A stretch of 64,000 bases of DNA from Rutpela maculata (taxonomy: Eukaryota; Arthropoda; Insecta; Coleoptera; Cerambycidae), in assembly GCA_936432065.2 (NCBI GenBank), contig OW386287.2:76883804-76947803 (forward strand), given 5' to 3'. The position numbers were made by a program, and so were the translations under genes. Of the stretch, positions 1-11,100 are shown piece after piece; the stretch's first letter is position 1, and the number at the start of each line of letters is the position of its first letter. The notes beneath the pieces are model-generated. The model worked only from the letters and a program-made list of their open reading frames with translations. It was not told the DNA's origin and made no database searches.

Positions 1-420
1 GGCTAGCAGAGACATAAGGAAAGATGAAAAAACTACGGTGTTAGCAAGTCTGATCTTTGTGCACCTCACGATATTTCTGCCATGCCAAAGTTTACTCAAC
101 TGGCAATGTGCCGATCTTGTTATTTGTATCTTCATCGCATCTCATATTTACAATCATAATTTTTCTTTTGTTGTAATCCATAATAAGATCTTGTTTTAAG
201 CCTGTCCAACAAGTATATGAACTCATCCTTGCTTGCTGCAACTAAGGCGTATCATCTGCAAATCTCAAGCTAGACATCTTGGTTCCGTCTGTAGCTACTC
301 TACCCTGCTGGTCCTTCAGCACACGTCACATCATCACTATAGATGTTAAAGAGGATTGGAGACAGAACACAGCTCTGTCTGACACGTTTTTCGACTTTAT
401 ATTTATCAGAGTTAGTATCG
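1..420 (-). pseudogene. Decayed LINE reverse transcriptase fragment
   Basis: Read on the minus strand, the stretch around 400-330 encodes VRQ-CVLSP-ILFNIYSD, the usual block before the RT catalytic site. The stretch around 261-247 then encodes FADDT, the catalytic motif itself, and this is followed by a degenerate thumb region rich in Lys. Stops and frame changes interrupt it throughout, so it is a relic. The VRQGCVLSP plus FADDT combination is typical of endonuclease-RT elements common in insects, of RTE or related type. The fragment runs off the left edge of the window. Confidence 0.6.
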
Positions 421-768
421 TCTACTTTCACTACTTTCATATACTTTACTAGATTAAATTAAAATCAAATGAAAAATATCTATCTCTCTGAATTTGGCGG
501 CACTTTGTAATAGATGGGACATATTACATGGCTCAAGAAATTTTTAATGATGAAAATTATACTACATACAAGCTTTTCAAATTTTTAAATACAGTATATG
601 TATCTATGTGAATTTTGTATATTCTTACTAAAATTTACAAGATACAGTTGATTGCATATATCTATAGGACAACATTTTTAATACTGTGTAAATTAGCTTT
701 TAAAATAGACGTCAATTAAATATCACAATAGTTTTGATTTGTGTCACTGTCATTATTAAAATATTGAA

Positions 769-1683
769 ATGCCTGTTGCGTTAAGTTTGTTATTAAGAGC
801 TCGCATTATTGGGTTACTGGAGGATGGATGGACAATACAAGCTATAGCTATTCATCTAAATGTAAATAAAAATACAATTTTAGAAATAAAAAAAAAGGTG
901 GGACCAAGATGAAACTATTGAAAAAAGAACTGCAATAATAGAATCAAACTTTCCAGGATCGCGCACAGTGTCTTGACGAATTAAAGAGACGGATTTGAGA
1001 AATAAAGTAGCTGCAAAAGAAATATTACTTAGCGTTGAAAAAAAAAAACAGGCAAGAGTAATATTTGCACTAAATAATATATACAGAGATATGGGTTATT
1101 TGGGTTATTAGAACAAAGTCATTTTCACAGACGAGAAAATATTTTAATCCACATATAATGCCATATTAGAGTATAGACCGAGCAATACCAGATTTGATGA
1201 GAGATATGGGTCCAATACTGATAGATCAGGGCGTTTATTCGTTATTGTCTGGGCATGGATTAGTGTGCATGGGCTAGGGGTATGTTGGAATGTCGAAGAG
1301 AGGTTCACTGGGTTAATATACAGAGACATTTTAGAAACTATTATGTTACCGTCAGTTCGTTAATTATTCCCAAATGATAACTTTGTATTTCAGCAAGATA
1401 ATTGTCCAATCCATACTGCAATAATTGTTTGAAACCGGTTCCAAACAAAAAACATTGAAACTATGAACTAGCCTTCTAAGAGCCCTGACTCGAAAATATT
1501 TGGGGAATAATGGTAAAAAAAATGTATGACAGGAATTTTAGACCACAAACTAGAAATGAATTATTGGACGCAATTTTTGAAACGTGGGAGATCTTTAATG
1601 ATGACGCTAACTTTCTAGTAGATTTATACAATTCTATGCCCCATCGGTTAATGAAGTTATCCAAAGTGATGGCTCTACGATAA
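769..1683 (+). pseudogene. Tc1/mariner-type transposase relic
   Basis: An ATG at 769 opens a helix-turn-helix-like N-terminus (LLRARIIGLLEDGWTIQA). After stops and frame changes the catalytic half is still readable on the plus strand: FTDEK near 1127, a WAWISVHG block near 1252, and FQQDNCPIHTA near 1390, which holds the second catalytic Asp. A degenerate NIWG block and a C-terminal helix follow. At least six stops or shifts break it, so it cannot make a transposase. No clear terminal inverted repeats were found. Confidence 0.75.
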
Positions 1684-2188
1684 AATAATAAGGTGGCAAT
1701 ATTTTAATTTAATTGTTAATTAAAATGTTAATGATATTTGGAAATAAAAATATTTAAACACTGCTATTTATTCAATAGGATATTTCAACTAATTTTAACC
1801 TCCCATATCTTTGATCCTTTCAGACAAAAGTACATTGAGCTTTATATATAGTTAGTATTAAGTTCATACATTTTAGTTATTGCTTTGATAGAATTTTGTC
1901 CCATACCAAATGAAATATATGAAATGGTAGGCAGGTTTACAGCACTAAAAATGTGTCCTGTATAATTTTGCAACCAACTGTACATACATCGACACAGAAA
2001 ACCACCACCTTAAATTGAACTGAAGAAAACTGCAGTCAGATTCTTTTTACCGAGTCAAGATTTTGTTTAAAGGCATCTGATGATCGTGGACAAGGGTGGA
2101 GGAAAATGATGTCTTGCACGTATATTTCAAGAATAAATTTTAATGGAGATTCGATTATGGAACGGGCAGGCATCTCTTTTAAGGCCTG

Positions 2189-2286
2189 CCCACATAACAC
2201 AGTTTGTACTTGTACATATTAAGTACAACCTGTTCGTACTTAGTATGTACAAGTACATACTAAGTACAAACTGTGCTAAGTGGGTG
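2189..2286. repeat. Palindromic hairpin MITE, about 98 bp
   Basis: The two ends, CCCACATAACACAGTTTG and its near-complement at 2269-2286, are inverted copies. The centre is built from alternating inverted GTACTTAGTATGTAC words, so almost the whole unit can fold on itself. There is no coding content. It looks like a very short foldback element. Confidence 0.6.
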
Positions 2287-2442
2287 TATTGATCATACTA
2301 GTGTAGATAGGACTCTATCTTTCTCTTTGGTCCGTTTATGGGAGAAAACTTTCACCTAATGCACAAAAATTCTCAATCGCACATTGCTAATGTTTAAACG
2401 GATAAAGTAATATTACAAAATCGACTACAAACGAAACGTCTT

Positions 2443-3012
2443 AAAGGACCCCACACAAAATACATTGATTTTTGATTCCAGTTGAATTATTTTGAAACTT
2501 TGGATTTTGGTAGTTGATTTGATACTGATCAAATGTTCAAATGGCAACAACTCTAGAAAACCATTTGTTTTGGAGCTACGGCCCCTTTTAAGGGCTAATG
2601 TGTGGACTTAAACATACCTATAATATTTTTTTTTCTTAGTTGTGTTTACTACAAGATGGCTCTTCATAAATAAATAAATTCGCACATAAAATAATTTTTT
2701 TATATATATCTAATTGACTTTTAGTGCCCGTTACCGATTATTACTTTCTTAAACGTAATAATCTGCATCTTGTATGCATTCTTAACCTAATGTTTTTTTT
2801 AAGAAATGCAACAGATTTTATTGTATTTACAACACATATGAAAAATAAACATTTTCAGTTCTTAAAAGGGCCATAGCTCCAGAACAAAGGGTTTTCGAGG
2901 TCTTGTCGCCATTTAAAGATTGAATCAGCATCAAATCAACTAACAAAATCCAAAATTTCGAAATTTCACCGAAAGCAAAAATCAATGTAATTTGTGCGGG
3001 GTCCTTTAAAGA
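2443..3012. mobile_element. Foldback element with about 150-bp inverted arms
   Basis: The arm from 2443 (AAAGGACCCCACACAAAA) is repeated in inverse at 2865-3012, ending GTGCGGGGTCCTTT. The arms are diverged by substitutions but stay colinear for about 150 bp. The 270-bp spacer has no coding potential. This is a non-autonomous inverted-repeat DNA element of unknown superfamily. Confidence 0.65.
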
Positions 3013-3454
3013 CTATATTGCCCATATCACAATAAATATAGAAGAATTGTAAAGTCTACTGTTGTCCAGCATACCTTTGACAATGATTACAGAACATATA
3101 TGAATAACTTAAGACTAATTAGAAATGTATTAAATACACAGCTGGATACTTTTAAAAACTGCAAAATCCAAAAATACTAAGAATAGTGTCAGAGCTGGTC
3201 CCAAATAGTCATATTTATTGGATAATGAGTTCCAGTTTGTCGAGCTATGATAGAATTTAGAGAAAGAACAGGATTTTTTGTAACATTTACACAATGTTTA
3301 TCAAACCATAACTTTAATACAGTACAAATATAGAATACTTGGTTAGATTTAGTTTAACTTTTATAGTCTCCAGATGTTGCTAACTATATTTGAGTGTTTT
3401 GGTGTTTGTGGAAACCACTTCATTGTCAAGTTCAAATGAATAATTTTGTTTGAT

Positions 3455-3640
3455 CTGCACATAGTACAGACCTAAACCCTATAGAACACCCATGGGATTG
3501 GCTGAAAAGAGCGGTTAGAGGCCGTTTAGTGACATTAAAGAACTTAAAATAGCTTCAAGTTGTCCTATTAGAGGAGTTTCATCCAATTTTTGTCCATTGT
3601 CCAGGAAGTTAATTCGTCAAAATCTTCAAAAAAATTAGAT
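3455..3640 (+). pseudogene. C-terminal relic of a Tc1-like transposase
   Basis: The plus strand reads STDLNPIEHPWDWLKRAVRG, which matches the conserved PDLNPIEHxWD block holding the third catalytic acidic residue of Tc1-family transposases. A degenerate C-terminal helix follows. The N-terminal half is missing and stops follow shortly, so this is an old fragment. It is not the same element as the relic at 769-1683. Confidence 0.7.
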
Positions 3641-3837
3641 GTGAACCTTAGGACAATATTTTTTTTTGCCTTTTTAGGGGATGAAAAATTGACGCGATAC
3701 AAATTTTTTGTCCTGAATTGGCTTCAGCGGCTCAAAATACTTCAGAAAGGTTAGATTAGAAACTTAGGACAAGACCTTTTTTTTTTTTTTGTAGACCTGT
3801 ATTATTTATTTACATGCGGTGACGGGTAAAGTCCTCC

Positions 3838-4131
3838 GAAGGTCCGGGGGTGATGGCCCCCAGCGCCCCTCTCTGGATCCGCCACTGCTGATAATGGTGT
3901 AAGTGGTATTCTAATTTTTTTCTCTATTACCTATTTCAATTTGGTATCTTTCGAAGTACTCGTAGTTGTTACTCATTTTTAGAAGGGTACTCTCCAAATT
4001 TTGCAAAAGTACTCATTTTTTAGAATACTTAAAAAACAAGTACTCGTACTCAATTTTTCACGAGTACTTTTTAAAGGTACTTATTGTGAAGTACTCGTGA
4101 GTACTTTAGTGCGGTACTCTGCCCAGCTCTG
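3838..4131. repeat. Ends of two hAT-like elements, fragmentary
   Basis: The block ending at about 3893 has, in reverse, the terminus CAGTGGCGGATCCAGAG. The block ending at 4131 has, in reverse, CAGAGCTGGGCAGAGTACC and is rich in GTACT words. Both termini have the CAG start common in hAT MITEs. I could not find matching opposite ends, so both appear truncated. Confidence 0.4.
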
Positions 4132-6452
4132 ATTACAATTTTATAAAATTAATATAGTGTTCAGTTCCTACATAAGGGTTGGCTATGATGAATAAAAAAC
4201 TTCCTAGTTCCACAATAACGACGGTAACTTTTATACAACCTGAAGATAAATTGAATTTAAAAGGATTGCAATTTTTATTTTCCTTGCAACTTTCTAATTA
4301 CAGTTACTGTCATAAACCATTACTAACATTCAGAAACACTTCATTACTATTTAGTACTTTGCTATGAATATGCGATGTGGCATATATACTAACTAACCAA
4401 CATAAAAAAAATCTGTGCCTTATTGCTTTGTGCACAAAATGGAAAAATTAAATTGGAAAGAAGTAAAATCTGGTGGCACTTTCCATTGGAACATCCAAAT
4501 ATTATATTCCGTGTCCTCACTAAATGCACCTAAATTGCAGCTAGTTAACAATGCAATAGAATCCATGAGAATGGTAATATATAAGAAATAAATATATAGA
4601 TTGTCAATTATCTAATAAACACACCAATCATTCACTTTTCAAAGTAATAATACTGACAAAGATGACACTCAGATCAGAAATAATTGGTTAGTTGATTCTC
4701 ATGCTGACATCATGCAAACTCGCGGGATTTTAAAGGTTTTATAAAATCACTTTTATTGGCGGTTATTACTTGGATAATCATCTCCAATAGTAATAACCGC
4801 TACTATGATTTATATATCATTATAGGTAAATTCAAACACAATGAATTATATTACAACACTTTCATTTATGTAACCACTCCCTTGTTTATATAGAGCCAGA
4901 GTGTATTTATAAGAACACCAGAAGTTACTTTTTAGGTTTATAGTGGGCTTTTGGTATTTTCAATTGGTATATATTTAATGACCCTTAAGAACAAAGTTTA
5001 AAATTCAATATGCCCAGCAGATAATCCATTACTTTAAAGTATGTAATGTAAATTAAAAAGTGCAATATTTTATGAACAATTAAATGTTGTCAAAAATTTA
5101 AAAAACTAGAATTTTGTTAAAAATCTTAAATATTTATTATTTTGTTGGTGCATTCATTTTTTCGAGGTACAGATGTCAATTATACAGTCCAGAAACTGTC
5201 GCAGGAAAATCTTTGTCATAAAAATCAGATACAATACATATAATTGATGTACGTATATGCACAGCATAATTGCACTATTATAAAGAACGTTTATAAAGGT
5301 TACGAAAACATTTCTGTTATTTTATGATATTACTTATTCTTATTTTAAATAGATCATAAGGAAATTATATAGGAGTAACTGTTACATTTCTATTACTTAA
5401 AACTTAGACATATGTAGCGTTACTAAACCGTGGAAACGGTAACCATTAAAGAGAGTGCCATTTAGGCTCTTTAAGTGGTATAAAGTGGTACCTAATCGTA
5501 AAGTTATCATGAACAACTATCTTACTTAAGTTTTTATAATCTCGTCAGACCGAAATATTCAGAGTACCTTTACAAAACAAAAATTGTTCATTGGGTATGC
5601 CTCGATGTCTGAATTTATTTGGGCTCGAGGTGGAAATACAGATTATTAAAAACAATAACTTTTCATAAATATTTATCATATTCCGCTCTTTTCCCACTTT
5701 TTCGTTTCTTAATCATTACTTTGCTTTAAAAATAGTAACATATAACAATAACAACAATAAATTACAAGGAATACATTTATGAATTACAACTATACATTTT
5801 TTCTTTCTAAAAATAACATGCTTAAATCGAAATCTTTGAGGTGGCAGTTTTTTGTGCCTGTCAATCCAAAGAACAATTTAAAATTCATTTGGACTTGAGG
5901 AGGTTTTAAGAAAGGTTTGTCGGGGTTAGGAAATAGTCTTGTGCTTCATTGATGTTGTAGTTAAGGCCTTTTAGGCTTCAAGTATGCTTGCTCTTATATG
6001 GTAAGTTTTAAAGCATTCTGTAAGACCTAATTACAAAGCTAATTTGCTTCTATATAGGATATGTATTTGTAATGGGTTTATCATACCTACATAAAACTCT
6101 TCATAAAGCTAATTAGTTTTATTAACGTCTTAAATTCCATTTAGATTTAAAGAGGCTTTAAATTAAGGTTTTAACATATTTGCAATAAATGCATTTTAAA
6201 TCCTTTTTAAAACTAAACATTTTCAATGCCTATTAGTACTTATTAAAGGCGTTACAAAACTAGACTCTTAAAACATCCTTGACAAAATGTTGTGATGAAA
6301 CCTTTATGAAGAAAAAAAGGCCTCTATAAATATAAAAGGCAAATTTTAATTCCATAAAATGCTTTCTAAAATCTCAATAAAACATTTATTATAAAAATAA
6401 TAAACAATATGTCTGCCTCAAGTGTCAAATTATTTTGAGGTTAAGTTTTAAG
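4132..6452. other. No gene seen; AT-rich spacer
   Basis: There is no supportable coding region here. A small hairpin lies at 4758-4800, with GCGGTTATTACT facing AGTAATAACCGC. From about 5880 onward the sequence is rich in repeated AGG-TTTTAA words, which suggests an old degenerate repeat. Confidence 0.6.
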
Positions 6453-6769
6453 TTTTTTGCATTGAACTATATCTAACGAACTGGAACGGCAACGCTCATT
6501 TAAAGTTGCATGGCAGGCGCCATAGCCGCGAGAGACAGACTATGGTAAGGATCTCCATCTTTATCTGTTAGGTGCGTTGTTATTAGTGGTTTGTTTATGT
6601 GCGTTTTAAATGGGGCTTTTGAATAAGGCCAATCGTTTAATGGACTTTGTGTGTATTAGACAAGGATAGATATACTTACTTAGCGTGGGTTGCCTAACTT
6701 AACGAGACTATGAGATTTACACAAGGCGTTGCCCTTCCAGTTTGTTAGATATAGTCCAATGGTTTTTTG
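6453..6769. mobile_element. Short foldback MITE
   Basis: The stretch 6453-6498 and its imperfect inverse at 6725-6769 form terminal arms of about 45 bp, with ATATCTAACGAACTGGAA facing TTCCAGTTTGTTAGATAT. About 225 bp lies between them, including GC-richer sequence with no ORF. It is a non-autonomous element. Confidence 0.55.
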
Positions 6770-8189
6770 TATCAAATGTCAACGCGGTTCATCTTGGAGG
6801 CGGTTCTTTTAAATCCCAAACGTTTTATTACAGCTTTTATCAAGTCCATGTGATCTTCGCCAAGTGCATTTTGCATTTATGTAAGAAAGGGATTATTTGT
6901 AATAGTATACAAAAAGACTAAAAGGACTTCATTTAGAGTAAATGTTCTAGGTCATTACCATTATTAGAATATATAGTTTAATGAATGACAATTAGGTTTT
7001 TAAATGGCCGGCCATGTTTTTCTTGTTATATAAAAATATTCAAGGTCAATCTCACAATTATAATTATTAATAATTATCACTTTTTCTTTAGCAAATTAAG
7101 GTAGAATTACAAGAAACGACTGAAAATTACTGCAGGAACCGAGAAGCAGCCTACTTTTTTAAATTTGCTGATTACGCATCTATGCAAATTTTGTATGGAT
7201 ATTAAAATCATTATTATTTCTGAGGCGCCCTTGCTTTTTGGGCCTTTCTTTTGTAGTTTTAACGATAAACTTTAATTTTTTTGTCATACCTGATGTATTT
7301 TTACTACCTTTTAAATAGGCCTTAGAGAGGTTATCGTGCCACTTTACACTTTATAAATTTCAAATTCCATTTTATATTCAATAAGTCTGATGGTTTGTTT
7401 GCTTATAAATCAGTTTAGAAAAAATGATTGCAATAATAAAATTATTTGGATTCCTTCGTGGACATTCTTATAGCTTCTCAGTTCTAATATGGACTTATAA
7501 GAGTTTTAAAAACCAGTTTTAAGGTAGCCTTCTAGGTGTTTTCTAGAAATGCAGGAAGCTAATGAAAAAGCTTCCGACAGCTTCAAAATAGGTTTTAAGA
7601 GAGGTTTTAAAACGGCCCGAACAATGTTTTCAAGAATGGCACTATGCCTCACTAAGGAGTTTTATGATGGAATTTAAAAAGGCCTTAACAACCTTCATAA
7701 GGGTGGGCCCTTTTAGTCTACAAGTCGCTTTATGATGGTATTAAGGATATTGTTACAGAAAAATAGATTTTTCAAGGCATTTTATAAATAGTTTTATAGC
7801 TCCCTTGTATATATTTAAGAAACCAAAATTGTTCCTTGGGAATGTAGTTAAATATTGTTATTTATTTTTATGAAGCTTAACTATTTTTTTAGCATATCGA
7901 ACAAATATTTTTAAACTGGTACATAAATAAATACAGTATATTAATTATTTTATCTTAAAGAAAAATTACAAACTTGTATGTTACAACATTTATTAACAAA
8001 ATATACAAAACTGGTGTGGGGGGGGGGGGGGAGGGAGATATTAAAATACGTCAAACAAATAAGAAACACAATTATAGGGCAGTAATTTACTATTATCTTG
8101 TACCTCAACACAAGTACCTACTTATTTGCATTAATTTTGAATATTATTACTGGAATGTATAAAATATACAAATATAAAAACGAGTGCAA
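6770..8189. other. ALG9 3' flank with a poly-G tract
   Basis: There is no gene. The 3' UTR of ALG9 must lie here, since its stop is at 8190-8192 on the minus strand. A possible polyadenylation hexamer on the minus strand is at 7994-7989. A run of 14 G lies at 8018-8031 (C on the ALG9 sense strand). The rest is AT-rich, with recurring AGGTTTTAA-like words that continue from the left. Confidence 0.5.
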
Positions 8190-11100
8190 TTATCTAATCT
8201 TCAACTTGGTGGACTGTAGTAGACTAAAATTGCCAAATACTATGTACCGATCGCTTACAAATGGTATATAAAAGGCTCGAAAATATTTATTGGACAATTC
8301 CGCATTTAAAAATGGATAACTTTTTATAACCTTCCATCTATCCTTTTTATTAGCGTAAATGGGCTCTAAATTGGTTTCTTTACCTAAATCTAGGTCTAAT
8401 AAAAAATGACATTTACTGAGATCAAAGTATAAACTGGGTTCTTCTTTATTTTTATCGTTGAAATATGGATGTATTATCGTTGTAGCATTTTCACTTCCTG
8501 CGTAAGGAGCTGGTAGCATACCACTAAATTCAGATTTGATAAATCGTATATTCCAATTCGTATTTGGTAAAAAAAAAGAACTAGGGTATCTATGCCAGTC
8601 TTTACCTATACAAACGTTTACTTGAGCTTTATCAGGTATTTTTGCTTCTACTGGATATCGATTCAATTCCATCATTAAATCGAATGGGGCATGGTAATTT
8701 CTATATAACGCGAAAATTCTTGAAACACCTGGAAAAAGAAATGTTAAAAAATACTTATAAGTGTCACATTCTCTATCAGTACCTAGCCAAGATGTTATTG
8801 CTATTGTTACGATCATAATAAACATCGTTTTGTCTAAATAATGGGTGCCAGAAGGCATTTTCTTAAATAAACTCCATATTCTGAAGCTAAGTTTTTGAAT
8901 GACATCTACAGTTATAGCCCCACATAAACAGACCAATGGATAAATAGGGAATAAAAACCTGAAATTAAGATTTCAAATTATGTAAGATGTATTCACAATT
9001 TTCTAAAACCCAAGTGCAGTTTTAAACGAATTAGAATATTAAAGTTAAAATATCAAGTGATTAGTTATTGCCATATACAGGGTATACGTGGCCTACGTAA
9101 GTGATCTCATCACTGCATTCAATTTTAATGGAGGCCTTTGGAGTCCTAGCATTACGGTAACTCTTAATGCTTTCTTGAATGTTTCTAACAAAATTATATG
9201 AACGAATACAACAAAAATTGTAACTGTATGCTTGAAAATGATTTACTTTATATAATTAATAATAAACTATAATATAAAAAACACAGAGTTTTCCAAAAAA
9301 TATATAAATAAACAATTTGTAAATGATTAACAATCAGTATTGTACTATTAAATAAAATATATCTATAAAACTAAAATATACACTTGATACCTTATTGATT
9401 AAAAAAAAATAAACACTTTTAATAATAGTTTAAAAAAAATAAAAAATAATTATTCCTTTAAACTCTAACTGCAATAAATTGTGGGTAACAAAAATTTAAA
9501 ATGCCTCTCTCTAATAATAAGTTACAGTTATTATAAATATTACAATATCGGTACATACACAAGTTTGTACAACATATTTATTTTAAATTTAATCCCTGTC
9601 ACAGAGATTGCAACTTATCAACTTTTCTTTTTTTAACAGACTTTATTTGAATCTCTTCATTGCTAGCAGGCCCCCCCGTATGGGTGGTCTATTGGGTACT
9701 GAGTTTAGGGGCCCGCCAGAGATCTTGACAAAATTTTTTTTCAAATTTCTCCCCCGACTTCATCAATTATTAGGCGCGGGAGCCCGCCAGTGAATTTGGT
9801 ACCGGGGCCCATGATTTGATGTGAGGGGCCTGATTGCTAGTAATTTATTTTTCGTATTTCACCACTTTTTTTTTCTTTCCTGATATGATTATTTTTCACT
9901 TTAGAATAATTGTTCAACAATATATTAGAAAAGTATGTCAAACAAATACGAATTAGTTGCAGTCTTTGCATACCACAACTATCACAATTTTCTATATATT
10001 CTGTTTCATCTCTTTTGACAGAATCTTCAGTATTTAAAAATTGTTTTAAAGTGATTAACGCAGATTACTGAATTTTTATTCGGTGAATGCTGTGAGACCA
10101 TTTTTTACCAGGTTCTTGTCCGACGGAAAACAAAACACAGTACTATATCATTGTTTATTGTAATCTGATTTGCATCCCGGTGCACAACATCAACGGGGCA
10201 TTCTTACCTGCATTTAATTGACATTCATTAATTAAGGGCACTTTCATAATGTTCACAGTATAAAAATACAGAAATAAATCAAGATCAAATTTCAATAACT
10301 GTTATGATTATTAAGTATTAGGAGGTTGAATCATTTATTTATAGTATTTTTCTCGATTTATTTGAATTATTACTGTGTTATAGTCCGGTGATATTAGAAA
10401 AATGTCTCGGAAAGTTTTGGGACAAGCCAAAAATTAGTCTACCCCGTACAGAATTTCCTCAGGAATCAAAAAAAAAAAATAATGTTGTCCACTCAAAATG
10501 GCGGCTTTAATTGTTATTTAACTTTTTGTAAACAAAATGAATTTTGCAACTTGTTTGCTTATATCTTCGCTTCTAAAGGTCGTAGAAAACCATTCGACCT
10601 GTCAATTTCTTCGTCATGGGTTCTCCTATAAGGTAGGTATATGCAAAGAACGAATTTTTTGATTGTTAATAACATTTTATGGCAATAAACTGGAAAAACT
10701 GAATTTTTCGATCCTCGAACTTTGAAGTACTGTAGAAACAAATATAAAATCTGCATGTTAAAGATATTATGAGAAATAGTACATATTTTTATCCTTAATG
10801 AAATGTACTTTGTCCCATTGCAAAATATTAATTATTTTTCTTGCAATTAATTTATATATAAAAAAAAATTAAACTGTTATACTAAAAGATCATATTATTT
10901 TACAGTTCTGTTTCGGTAAAAACATTGCATTTGACGTACATTTACATAATCAAAAAGAATATTGCAAAAAAAAATGTATTTGCGGCTTTTTTACGCAAAA
11001 AATCAATTTTGCAACTTAAACAAATTTAATGTAAATATCTCAGTGGATTTTGCATAAAATTTATTGCAACTAACGGCATTTTAATTGTCATAAAAAAACA

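Noticed and set aside
8190..8936. Stand-alone gene of 248 codons
   Set aside because: Its supposed start is a TTG inside the ALG9 FLFPIYPL motif. The exon begins at 8958 after a splice acceptor.
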